Assembly (NCBI GenBank): GCA_046153945.1
Contig: JBJXFF010000220.1
Coordinates: 1 to 64,000 of the forward strand
DNA: 64,000 nt
Direction of reading: 5' to 3'
Source of the DNA: SXOA01 sp046153945
GTDB taxonomy: Bacteria > Planctomycetota > Planctomycetia > Pirellulales > Pirellulaceae
The notes under the pieces: model-generated
What the model saw: only the letters and a program-made list of their open reading frames with translations
What the model was told of the DNA's origin: nothing
Database searches by the model: none
Shown here: piece after piece, positions 26,117 through 37,615 of the stretch
Numbering within the stretch: position 1 is the first letter of the stretch
Layout of the letters: the number at the start of each line of letters is the position of its first letter
Translations under genes and position numbers: made by a program

Positions 26117-27399
26117 AAGGGACCGGCCCAGTTACGGCCTCGCTCAACTTTTGCATCCACCCATTTTCGGCAACGAAAATCGAAATGTCGAGCCGATTCC
26201 TTCCTGACTTTCGACGGCCACCTTCCCGCCGTGAGCCTCCGTAAACGTTTTCACAATGGCTAGTCCCAGGCCCGCACCACCCGTGCTCTCCGGATCGGTT
26301 TCTCCCTTGTCGAAGACTATTTCCAGAAAATCTGGGGGAATTCCCGCGCCGTTGTCGCTGACCGAGCACTCCACGTCACCTTCCGTATCCAGTTCTCGAG
26401 CCGAGATGATGACTTCCCCACGAGGAGTGTATTTGATGGCATTGGCGATCAAGTTCTGAAAAATCCGCCTCAGCAAGTCCGCATCGGCATAAACGACCAG
26501 ATCCTCGGGGACGTTGTTGACAAGCTGGGTACTGGAGGTCCCCGCCACGGGATGGAGATCGTGAATCAGCGACTCGACGAGCGGCCATAAATCAAACACG
26601 CGCCGCTGCAATTTGACACCCACTTCCGTTTGCAGATTGGTGTTTTCCTCCATGATCTTGCGGACGAGCGCCTCAAGATGCTGCACGTTACGGTGCAGGG
26701 CTTTCATCATCCGGGGAGTTTCCGAGTTGGTGCTCTGCACTGGGAGCGTTAATTCCAGGACTCGTGCCGTCAGGGAAATCGCATTTAGGGGGGTGCGGAG
26801 ATCGTGAGCCACAAACGCGAGATACTCCTCGCGCCGCCGCTGTACCTCCAGTGCTTGATGAATAGCATACGTCTTTACCGCCAATCCAATCGCCTCGTCC
26901 AAAACCCGGTTGATGATGTGGAAAGGTCTCCCTTGCAGGTTCAATCTGTTCTGCTCCGCCAGATCATGAAGGCAACCTCGCAAGATGTTGTACTCCGCCA
27001 CGACTTCGGCAATATCAAATCCATCATGGACGCGCTGCAAGCCATGGGCTGGCGGGCTGTCCTTGCGCAGAGCTTCGGGAATCGTTTCGTCGGAATGCGC
27101 GCGGAGTGCGGCAGCCAGATCCGACAGAAGGTCGGGAATGTGATCGTTGAGCGTCGGCACGTCCAGATGTCGCGCCGAAGTGAGTTGCCTTACCTGTACC
27201 CGCCACCGGGTAAGCAAAGCGTCAGAATCGCGATTGATGAGTGCTGCCAGTTGGTGCAAGACTTCGATAACATTCTCCTCGCCAGCGTCACGCCGGGAAT
27301 GGCGAAGCTTTTGTTACCGAAATGGTTCCGTGTGCATTCGCTGGAAGCGGCACAATCGAATGTAGCGGCATCGTCGGTGAGCGTCAAATGAATCGCAAG
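26117..27399. repeat. 1.28-kb duplication, copy B (histidine kinase block)
   Basis: Second copy of 22646-23927 in direct orientation, separated from it by about 2.2 kb. Similarity includes the region upstream of the kinase start, so the promoter was probably duplicated too. Confidence 0.85.
26144..27259 (-). CDS. Cytoplasmic sensor histidine kinase (duplicate B)
   Basis: The 371-aa protein is collinear with duplicate A, without gaps and with about 25 substitutions. His152 of the H-box (FVAHDLRTPLNAI), the N-box and the GAGLGLAIV ATP lid are intact, so both copies should be active. Several substitutions cluster after the H-box helix (LTLPVQSTNSETP against ILPMQANSSEAP in copy A). Others lie in the ATP domain (SDNGAGIPPDFLEIVF). 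Changes in this region could alter dimer pairing or output. The start is TTG at 27259 with the same upstream context as copy A. No response regulator is adjacent. Most likely both respond to related cytoplasmic signals, which is an inference from the conserved N-terminal half. Confidence 0.9.
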   Translation of the reverse strand: MHQLAALINRDSDALLTRWRVQVRQLTSARHLDVPTLNDHIPDLLSDLAAALRAHSDETIPEALRKDSPPAHGLQRVHDGFDIAEVVAEYNILRGCLHDLAEQNRLNLQGRPFHIINRVLDEAIGLAVKTYAIHQALEVQRRREEYLAFVAHDLRTPLNAISLTARVLELTLPVQSTNSETPRMMKALHRNVQHLEALVRKIMEENTNLQTEVGVKLQRRVFDLWPLVESLIHDLHPVAGTSSTQLVNNVPEDLVVYADADLLRRIFQNLIANAIKYTPRGEVIISARELDTEGDVECSVSDNGAGIPPDFLEIVFDKGETDPESTGGAGLGLAIVKTFTEAHGGKVAVESQEGIGSTFRFSLPKMGGCKS

Positions 27400-27515
27400 T
27401 TCTTGGGTCTTGCGACGAGCATCAGGCAATGCGCTATGCTTTACCTTTAATTTTGCTGCCGATTGAATGAGCCACCTTGCTGGGGCCGCTGGTGAGACGT
27501 TGACTCATGCAAAGC

Positions 27516-27956
27516 CTACACGCCGCCCCGGTCAGTTGCAGCGCCCGGTTCGGCCGTCTTTCCGACTCGCAGCAGAGCCCCGAAGTACGCAGCCGCTAAC
27601 TTGGTGGCAAACGACACGATGAAGAGAATGCCGACCGTAAAGGTGACCCCCACCGCCAGAATGACGGCAAGGTCAATTGCAACGTAGGCCAGCCAAACGC
27701 ACAGAGCCGCCTTGACGCCCGGAGTCCGCTGCCACCAACCCGCCACCCACCAACCAGCCAGGAACATGAGCGGAATGCCGGCCACGATGCTGCAATACGG
27801 GCCAGCCACCTGGATGTGGTCATTGTAGTACTGCGACTCGTGGCCGGGGTCGATGACGTGGCCGTAGACCACCATGTACAGGACGCTGGCGGCCACGTTC
27901 GCCACCAGTACCAGGAGGGCAACACCGACCAGCCATGCCGCGCGGCATAAAGTCAT
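27516..27956 (-). CDS. Small four-helix membrane protein
   Basis: The 146-aa protein has four predicted membrane helices: about 7-31 (WLVGVALLVLVANVAASVLY), 52-74, 82-104 and 106-128. A short polar loop (HVIDPGHESQYYNDHIQ) lies between the first two. The C-terminal tail is short and charged. I do not recognise a family or an active-site motif. It has an ATG start at 27956 and no close operon partner. The neighbours are a duplicated kinase and a DUF1697 gene. Confidence 0.65.
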   Translation of the reverse strand: MTLCRAAWLVGVALLVLVANVAASVLYMVVYGHVIDPGHESQYYNDHIQVAGPYCSIVAGIPLMFLAGWWVAGWWQRTPGVKAALCVWLAYVAIDLAVILAVGVTFTVGILFIVSFATKLAAAYFGALLRVGKTAEPGAATDRGGV

Positions 27957-28092
27957 TTCTATATCTCCTGCTGCCGAGCTAGTAATTATCCCGCGCCTCT
28001 GCCTGTTAAGCTATTGGTCCAATTCTCCAAAGTCAATCTTGCCCGGTTTTTAAGTGTTTTTCGGGAGTTGACGTGTTGGGGCATAGAGCGAG

Positions 28093-28632
28093 TCAGGCTT
28101 GAGCCGCCATCTCCGCAAGCTTCTCAACTGTCCGATAGTTGCGTGCCGTCGCCGCAACTCCCAAATGTCTTTCCGCCGAAGCTGCCAGCTTGGAGCGCCC
28201 GACTCCCTCGGGTGCATGCAGGAAAAACAGAGAGCCTTTCAGCACGTAGGACTCGGTGGGAGATTTGGCCAGGTCGAGCGCTGTGACATTGGCCTTCGCA
28301 GCCGGTTTTTCGAGAAAGAAGAAGTGGAGCGATTTCGGCTCCGAAACGGCGTGCGGAAACGGATTCGCCTGGATGGCCTTTTGCAACTCCTCACGGCTGA
28401 TGAGCAGGACTTGAGGTCCGAAACCGTACTCACGCTCGATCCGCTCTTTGATTTTCTTCGCCAGGGACTTGGCGTTTTTTTCGTCGGTGTCGAAAACGAC
28501 GTTTCCGCTTTGAATGTAGGTCCGGACATTCTTCAGCTTGAGCCCTCCAAGATGGCGAACAAGCTCTTTCATCGGCAGGAGGTTGTTTCCCCCGACATTG
28601 ATCCCGCGAAAGAGGGCAATCCATCTGGGCAT
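28093..28632 (-). CDS. DUF1697 family protein
   Basis: The 179-aa protein starts MPRWIALFRGINVGGNNLLP, the typical DUF1697 beginning. NVRTYIQSGNVVFDT and the C-terminal TARNYRTVEKLAEMA are also characteristic. Family length is about 180 residues, so I prefer the ATG at 28632 over the longer frame to 28737, which adds unrelated sequence. The family is a cytoplasmic alpha/beta fold of unknown function. A detached copy of its last 43 codons lies 2 kb away at 25962-26102, which shows recent local rearrangement. Confidence 0.9.
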   Translation of the reverse strand: MPRWIALFRGINVGGNNLLPMKELVRHLGGLKLKNVRTYIQSGNVVFDTDEKNAKSLAKKIKERIEREYGFGPQVLLISREELQKAIQANPFPHAVSEPKSLHFFFLEKPAAKANVTALDLAKSPTESYVLKGSLFFLHAPEGVGRSKLAASAERHLGVAATARNYRTVEKLAEMAAQA

Positions 28633-28768
28633 GCGTTTCTTTTTCGTGTGAGGACGCGAGCGGATCGTGCATGGAGGTGGGAGATGTATGGAATGAAGGG
28701 TATTTTGATTATTACCCGCGACACCAATTTCTGGCAACTGCTAGGGCTTGGCGAACAATGAAAGTAGA

Positions 28769-30196
28769 ATGAGTTCCATGTTACGCTTCGTCCACGATCA
28801 GCGACTCTCTTCCGGCCGGCTGGCACGGCGGGAATGGCTGCGCATCGGCGGACTGGGACTGCTCGGCCTGGCGGCAGGGAAGGTGAGCGCGGAGACGGCG
28901 GAAAAGCCTCCCGGTTTTGGAAAAGCCAAGTCGGTCATTCTGGTCTTCTGCAATGGCGGCCAAAGCCAACTCGAAATGTGGGACCCGAAGCCGAATGCTC
29001 CGCTCGACGTGCGCGGAGCCTTTCGTCCAATATCGACGGCGATTCCTGGTGTGCAGTTCGGCGAGCACATGCCCAAGATTGCCAAGGTGGCAGACAAGTT
29101 CACGGTCGTCCGCAGCATGTCCCACGAGGATCTCGATCACGGCTCCGCGGTTTATCTGGCGCTGACCGGCCATTACCATGCTCGCCGTTCGGGGAATCCG
29201 CCGATCTCGCCAAGCGATGCTCCCACTTTCGGCGCGATTCTCCGACGGCTCAGCAAAGGAGGCCGGCTGGCGGATGCGGTGCATCTCAATGCTCCGGCAC
29301 TCGTTCCATTCCTTCCGTCGCCTGGGCAATACGCAGGACTTTTGGGAAGAGCCTATGAGCCGCTGACCGTCGGCAACGTGGCGGAGGCGACCGGGGCGAT
29401 TCCGGGAATGGAGTTGACGACCGATGTTCCCACGGTGCGCATGTCCAGCCGACTGTCGCTCAAGCAGTCGCTGGATGACTCGCTGGCGACGCTGTCGAAG
29501 AACGAGCGAGCCATCGACATGAACCGCATGTACGGCCAGGCCTATCAAATACTCAGTTCGCCGCGGGCCCGCGAAGCCTTCAATCTCGAAGCCGAAGAGC
29601 GGAGCGTGAGAGACCGCTACGGCCGAAATCGCTCCGGCCAGGCCCTGCTCCTCGCGCGGCGTTTGGTCGAAGCCGGCGTTCCGTTCATCAATGTCATCTG
29701 GAACCATTCCAATCGAGGGCAGGACCTGGACCCAGCCGACACCGACGTCTGCGGCTGGGACACGCATAACGACATCTTTGACTCCCTGCAAAACCACCTG
29801 CTGCCCCGATTCGACCAAAGTTTTTCCGCCCTGATGGAAGACCTGGATCAGCGCGGCCTGCTGGAACAGACGCTCGTCGTCTGCATGGGTGAATTCGGAC
29901 GTGCTCCTCAGGTTGCACTCGAGAAAAGATTCGCCGGCGCAACTCCCGGACGCAAGCACTGGGCCAACGTCTATTCACTCGTCATGGCCGGAGCCGGAGT
30001 GAAGCGAGGAACGATCGTCGGCTCTTCCGACCGGCTTGGTGGCGAACCGGTGACGGAGCGTTATGGTCCCTGGGACATTGCCGCCACGATGTTCAGCGCC
30101 CTGGGGATCGATCCTCACAGTACTTACACCGACGCCTTCGGCCGACCCTACCCGATCACCGAAGGCAGCCCGATGAACGCCCTCTATCAGGGCTGA
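28769..30196 (+). CDS. Tat-exported DUF1501 protein
   Basis: The 475-aa protein carries a twin-arginine signal (RREWLRIGGLGLLGLAAGK) and the DUF1501 body. Characteristic parts are VILVFCNGGQSQLEMWDPKP, GVQFGEHMPKIAKVADKFTV, VRSMSHEDLDHGSAVYL, CGWDTHNDIFDSL, VVCMGEFGRAP and the final WDIAATMFSALGID. DUF1501 belongs to the alkaline-phosphatase/sulfatase-like superfamily and is abundant in planctomycetes, usually paired with a DUF1549/DUF1553 cytochrome. No such partner is adjacent. Its neighbour is instead the large DUF1080/ThuA fusion about 100 bases downstream. The substrate is unknown. An alternative upstream TTG at 28748 lacks support. Confidence 0.9.
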   Translation: MSSMLRFVHDQRLSSGRLARREWLRIGGLGLLGLAAGKVSAETAEKPPGFGKAKSVILVFCNGGQSQLEMWDPKPNAPLDVRGAFRPISTAIPGVQFGEHMPKIAKVADKFTVVRSMSHEDLDHGSAVYLALTGHYHARRSGNPPISPSDAPTFGAILRRLSKGGRLADAVHLNAPALVPFLPSPGQYAGLLGRAYEPLTVGNVAEATGAIPGMELTTDVPTVRMSSRLSLKQSLDDSLATLSKNERAIDMNRMYGQAYQILSSPRAREAFNLEAEERSVRDRYGRNRSGQALLLARRLVEAGVPFINVIWNHSNRGQDLDPADTDVCGWDTHNDIFDSLQNHLLPRFDQSFSALMEDLDQRGLLEQTLVVCMGEFGRAPQVALEKRFAGATPGRKHWANVYSLVMAGAGVKRGTIVGSSDRLGGEPVTERYGPWDIAATMFSALGIDPHSTYTDAFGRPYPITEGSPMNALYQG

Positions 30197-30218
30197 TGAA
30201 AGCCGCTTGCAAACCGGC

Positions 30219-30224
30219 TATAAT
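30219..30224 (+). promoter_or_regulatory. Candidate -10 box (TATAAT) for the fusion gene
   Basis: A perfect TATAAT lies 23 bases after the DUF1501 stop and about 77 bases before the start of the large fusion gene. The -35 at 17 bases is poor (ATGAAA), so this is suggestive only. Confidence 0.4.
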
Positions 30225-30300
30225 TTGGCCTTCCTGAAACTACCACCACCACATATCGCTGGCGTTACCGATTCCCAGCGACGACCTCGGAGCCTCTCTC

Positions 30301-34386
<4,086 letters not shown>

Positions 34387-34477
34387 AATATCCTCGTGGG
34401 ACAAGCTGCCAGCTATCTCTCTCTTACCAGCCGGTGGCAATCAAGCCGCCGGCTGAAATGTCGATTCACGGTAATCC

Positions 34478-35590
34478 ATGACGAAGTCCGCAATTGTCTT
34501 GCTGGCGATTTTGGCAATGTCTTCGTGCTTGCGCGCCGAGGAAGTCGACGAGGCCACCCGCGCCAAAGATGCCCGCCGGGTGAAGGCGCTGCTGCGGCTG
34601 GAGAGTCCGCAACTTTCCGAGGATGCGAAGGCTTCGGTGCTGAGGTACTTGCGAACGAAGACGGGGACGGAAGAGTATCTGAGCATTGTTGCCAAGTTCC
34701 AACTCAAGGAGGCCAAAGAGGAACTTGTTCGTTTGGCTGTGGAAGATGCCGACGGGACGCTTGGCGTGGAGGCGGCTCGGCTGCTGATGAAGCTGGCGCA
34801 ACAGGACGTATTGACATCGGCGCTCGCGGATAAGGACGAAGCCAAGGCAACGAAATTGGCTGCTGCGCTGGGGCTGCTTGGTGATCCCAATACGAACGGG
34901 CTCCTCTTGCCATTGGTGATGGCAGAAAAGAGCATTGGCCTTCGCTCTACGGCAGTGACGGCGCTCGGCCGTAATCTGCCGGGACAGAAGGAACTGCTGA
35001 AAATGGTTGAAGCCGGCAAGCTTCCCGCCGACCTCAACTTCGCCGCCGCCAATGCCCTGCTGACTTCCAATGACGAAACCGTCAAGAGCGCGGCAGGCAA
35101 ACATCTTAAACTTCCCGCAACCGCCGATTCCAAACCGCTGCCGCCGGTCGCGGAGCTTGTGAAGCAGGCCGGCAACGTGGACGAAGGAAAAAAAGTCTTC
35201 GCCACCGTCGGGACCTGTGCCAAGTGCCATAAGGTGAAGGGGGAAGGGAAGGAGGTCGGCCCCGACCTGTCGGAAATCGGCAGCAAGCTTGGCAAGGAAG
35301 CCCTGTATGTCTCCATTCTCGATCCCAGTGCCGGCATCAGCCACAACTTTGAGACGCACCTGCTGCTGCTCGACGATGGCACCAGCTTCTCCGGCATCCT
35401 CGTCAGTGAAACCGAGCAGGAAGTGAGTGTGAAAACCGCCGAGGCCATCCTTCGCAAAGTGCCGCGGGACGAAATCACAGCCATGAAAAAACAGCCGGTC
35501 TCGCTGATGCCGGCTGATTTGCAGAAGAGCCTGACTGCTAAGAACCTGGTGGACGTCGTCGAATTCCTGACCACCCTCAAAAAGCCGTAA
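34478..35590 (+). CDS. Secreted HEAT-repeat c-type heme protein (TIGR02603 type)
   Basis: The 370-aa protein has its own signal peptide (SAIVLLAILAMSSCLRA; the Cys could also make it a lipoprotein, but the context is not a clear lipobox). HEAT-like repeats follow at about 25-215. The C-terminal heme domain has GKKVFATVGTCAKCHKVKGE with Cys247, Cys250 and His251. It then has GPDLSEIGSKLGKEALY, ILDPSAGISHNFE and VEFLTTL at the end. This is the Pirellula/Verrucomicrobium-type heme domain, which normally forms the C-terminus of the TIGR02604 dehydrogenase. Here it is a separate exported subunit that probably takes electrons from the preceding gene product in the periplasm. It follows that gene by 91 bases on the same strand. 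Confidence 0.9.
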   Translation: MTKSAIVLLAILAMSSCLRAEEVDEATRAKDARRVKALLRLESPQLSEDAKASVLRYLRTKTGTEEYLSIVAKFQLKEAKEELVRLAVEDADGTLGVEAARLLMKLAQQDVLTSALADKDEAKATKLAAALGLLGDPNTNGLLLPLVMAEKSIGLRSTAVTALGRNLPGQKELLKMVEAGKLPADLNFAAANALLTSNDETVKSAAGKHLKLPATADSKPLPPVAELVKQAGNVDEGKKVFATVGTCAKCHKVKGEGKEVGPDLSEIGSKLGKEALYVSILDPSAGISHNFETHLLLLDDGTSFSGILVSETEQEVSVKTAEAILRKVPRDEITAMKKQPVSLMPADLQKSLTAKNLVDVVEFLTTLKKP

Positions 35591-35592
35591 CC

Positions 35593-35760
35593 TTGCGCAA
35601 CCGCATCATCATCGTCGTCCTCGGGCTCTCGCTGGGCCTCGGAGCCCGCTTTGGCTACGACTTCTACCTCCGCTGGAAAAATCCGCCAGCCATAGACGCG
35701 GTCCCCTCCGCGGATAGTTCTCCGCCCACGAAGGGGACCGCCGCTCCCCAGGGCAAGTAA
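35593..35760 (+). CDS. Short single-span membrane peptide (55 aa)
   Basis: A TTG two bases after the heme-protein stop opens a 55-codon frame: RNRIIIVVLGLSLGLGARFG, then a hinge, FYLRWKNPP and a Pro/Ser-rich tail. It has one hydrophobic helix (about 4-20) with a positive N-terminus. Position and spacing suggest translation with the heme protein. Whether it is a real gene depends on a non-ATG start, so confidence is moderate. No family is recognised. Confidence 0.5.
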   Translation: MRNRIIIVVLGLSLGLGARFGYDFYLRWKNPPAIDAVPSADSSPPTKGTAAPQGK

Positions 35761-35776
35761 CAAGCGAGTTCGCGAT

Positions 35777-35856
35777 CCCCTCCAGTGGGATTCGAACCCA
35801 CGTCTCTCTCAGCTATATGCAACCGGAGCTCCTTAGACCGCTAGGAACATGGAGGG
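35777..35856 (-). tRNA. tRNA-like gene, isotype unresolved
   Basis: On the minus strand CCCTCCA (5') pairs perfectly with TGGAGGG (3') as a 7-bp acceptor stem. The T-arm GTGGG-TTCGAAT-CCCAC is canonical. The D-arm has TTCC and GGAG around a loop with the usual GCGGT. CCA is not encoded. The region between D- and T-arms is irregular: it folds best as a bulged 7-bp stem with a 6-base GCATAT loop, not the usual 7-base anticodon loop. At 80 bases it is longer than a simple type I tRNA. It may be a true unusual tRNA or a decayed one. Confidence 0.6.
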
Positions 35857-35907
35857 ATCATTCATCATAGCCCAGAAGCGAGAGCCGGCGAATCTGTTGG
35901 TGTGTGA

Positions 35908-37086
35908 TCACCAGTCCCCCACGCTGCCATCGGGGTGGTTCACGCGCTGCAGGATTTCCTGCTCAAAGGGATGCTTCTTCACCTCGGCCTCGTTGATTTC
36001 GATCCCCAGGCCGGGGCGCGTGTTAGGCCGCACGATCCGGCCGGCTTTCTCGATAATGAAGCCTTCCTGGACCACGTCCTTGCGCCAAGGGACGTCATTG
36101 TGCACCGTTTCGCAAATGATGTAGCTCGGCTGGGAGAAGCCGAATTCCAGTGAGGCGGCGGTGCTGACCGGCCCTTGCGGATTGTGCGGAGCGAGGGCGA
36201 TGCGGTGCGCCTCGGCCAGAGCGGCAATCCGGCGAGCCTCGGTAAAGCCGCCGCAGTGGGTCAAATCGAGCTGGCAGATTTCGCAGCCGCGGGCGGCGAA
36301 GAGGTCCCGGAACTGGGCGAGGTGGGTCATCCGCTCGCCGGTGGCAACGGGTGTGGTCAACTCGCGATTGATCATCGCCAGCCCCTCGATGCTCTCCGGC
36401 CAGCAAGGCTCCTCAAAGAAATACAGGTTGTACGGCTCCAGGGCCTTGCCGAATTTGAGCCCCATCGCGGGGGATGGGCGGGCGTGGCAATCGACCATGA
36501 TGTCAATGTCTTCCCCCACGGCTTCTCGCATGGCTTCCACCGCCGCAGCGGCTGCGCGAATGGGCTTTTGCCCTTCGATGGGCATGGTGGATGGAACCGC
36601 CATGCTCTTGAACGCCGTGTAACCGTCGGCGATGGCCTGGCGGGCGAGATCGGCGAAGCGTTTGGCGTTATCGACCGGCGTTTCGTAAAAGTCCTCCATC
36701 CGTCCGCCGCCGAGATGCGAGTAAGTGCGGACAAAGTCGCGAACCGGTCCTCCCCAGAGCTTGCTGCACGGCACGTCCAAGACTTTGCCAACGATGTCCC
36801 ACAGGGCGATGTCGATGCCGGCAATCGCGGTCGCTCGAATGATGCCGTTCCCATGCCAGAAGTGCTGGCGATACATCGATTGCCAGAGATGCTCAGGCCG
36901 CGTCGGGTCTTCCCCCACCACAAGCTGCGCCAAGTCCTCAATCGCCCCCACCACGCCGCGGGTATGCCACTCCAGCGTCGCCTCCCCCCAGCCATGCAGC
37001 CCCGCCTGGTCGGTGAGGACTTTGACGAAGACCCAGTTCCGCATCCGGGCGTGGCAGACGAGCGTTTCTATAGCCGTAATTTTCAT
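35908..37086 (-). CDS. Enolase-superfamily sugar-acid dehydratase (mandelate racemase/galactonate dehydratase-like)
   Basis: The 392-aa protein starts MKITAIETLVCHARMRNWVF at the ATG at 37086; a longer frame adds 17 unrelated residues. The fold's features are present: WGEATLEWHTRGVVGAIEDL, HGNGIIRATAIAGIDIALWD, and metal ligands in IMVDCHARP, YFFEEPCWPE and VATGERMTH. His in LAPHNPQGPVS and Glu in ICETVHND follow. The pattern resembles D-galactonate or D-mannonate dehydratases, which remove water from sugar acids using Mg2+. The precise substrate cannot be read from sequence. Nearby DHDPS-like and Gfo/Idh/MocA genes suggest a dispersed sugar-acid pathway. The unusual tRNA lies just downstream. 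Confidence 0.88.
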   Translation of the reverse strand: MKITAIETLVCHARMRNWVFVKVLTDQAGLHGWGEATLEWHTRGVVGAIEDLAQLVVGEDPTRPEHLWQSMYRQHFWHGNGIIRATAIAGIDIALWDIVGKVLDVPCSKLWGGPVRDFVRTYSHLGGGRMEDFYETPVDNAKRFADLARQAIADGYTAFKSMAVPSTMPIEGQKPIRAAAAAVEAMREAVGEDIDIMVDCHARPSPAMGLKFGKALEPYNLYFFEEPCWPESIEGLAMINRELTTPVATGERMTHLAQFRDLFAARGCEICQLDLTHCGGFTEARRIAALAEAHRIALAPHNPQGPVSTAASLEFGFSQPSYIICETVHNDVPWRKDVVQEGFIIEKAGRIVRPNTRPGLGIEINEAEVKKHPFEQEILQRVNHPDGSVGDW

Positions 37087-37255
37087 GGCTGTCTTACTCT
37101 TGGAGGTTGCAATTTCAAGCCGAAGCAAATCTTGCATCGTCGCCGTTCACGACGACTCTGGAAAATTTCTATTTTGGCACCGACCGCGCAATCGCACTCG
37201 GCCCAAAGATTATATTGGTTATCACTCTCTCCGCTATTCCATTGCCGAGGCACTC

Positions 37256-37543
37256 ATGGCCATCTCCATCACTTGCCGCTGTAAGACGAAACTTGAGGTC
37301 GAAGATCATCTCGCGGGAACGCTGGTCCGGTGTCCTAGATGCGGCGAAAGCCTGATGGTCCCGCGTCCCGCTGCGCCGTCTGTTGCCGCTGAAGAGGAGA
37401 GCGATTCCTACGAACTGGCTCCTCTGGAACCCTTGCCCCCGAAAGCGCCCGCCTGTCCTTCCTGCGGCACAAATTTGCCCAGCGGCGCGGTGCTCTGCGT
37501 GCAGTGTGGGTATCATCTGCAGTTGAAGAAGCACATGGGGTAA
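37256..37543 (+). CDS. Small double zinc-ribbon protein
   Basis: The 95-aa protein starts at the ATG at 37256 (AGG 5 bases upstream). The first ribbon is MAISITCRCKTKLEVEDH followed by GTLVRCPRCGESLMVP, with four Cys. After a Glu/Pro-rich linker, the second ribbon reads CPSCGTNLPSGAVLCVQCGY. The first ribbon resembles those starting the proteins at 59983-60777 and 61040-61867, with the MxI-x-C beginning and a Gly before the second Cys pair. Function unknown; such ribbons usually bind nucleic acid or protein. Confidence 0.75.
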   Translation: MAISITCRCKTKLEVEDHLAGTLVRCPRCGESLMVPRPAAPSVAAEEESDSYELAPLEPLPPKAPACPSCGTNLPSGAVLCVQCGYHLQLKKHMG

Positions 37544-37566
37544 AGGGGCAGGCGATTAGTCTGCTC

Positions 37567-37593
37567 GGTACTTAGTACTCAGTACTGAGTACC
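37567..37593. repeat. Palindrome between convergent genes
   Basis: GGTACT and AGTACC ends flank nested AGTACT/GAGTACC units, allowing several alternative hairpins. It lies between the convergent zinc-ribbon and ceramidase-like genes and could act as a two-way terminator. It has no T-run. Confidence 0.55.
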
Positions 37594-37615
37594 AAGCTGC
37601 ACCGCCGCGCAAACA

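Noticed and set aside
28781..29959. A 392-codon minus-strand frame opposite the first DUF1501 gene
   Set aside because: No recognisable protein character. The plus strand carries the Tat signal and DUF1501 motifs.
34441..35763. A 440-codon minus-strand frame opposite the heme protein
   Set aside because: Ser-rich antisense translation. The heme motif and signal peptide lie on the plus strand.
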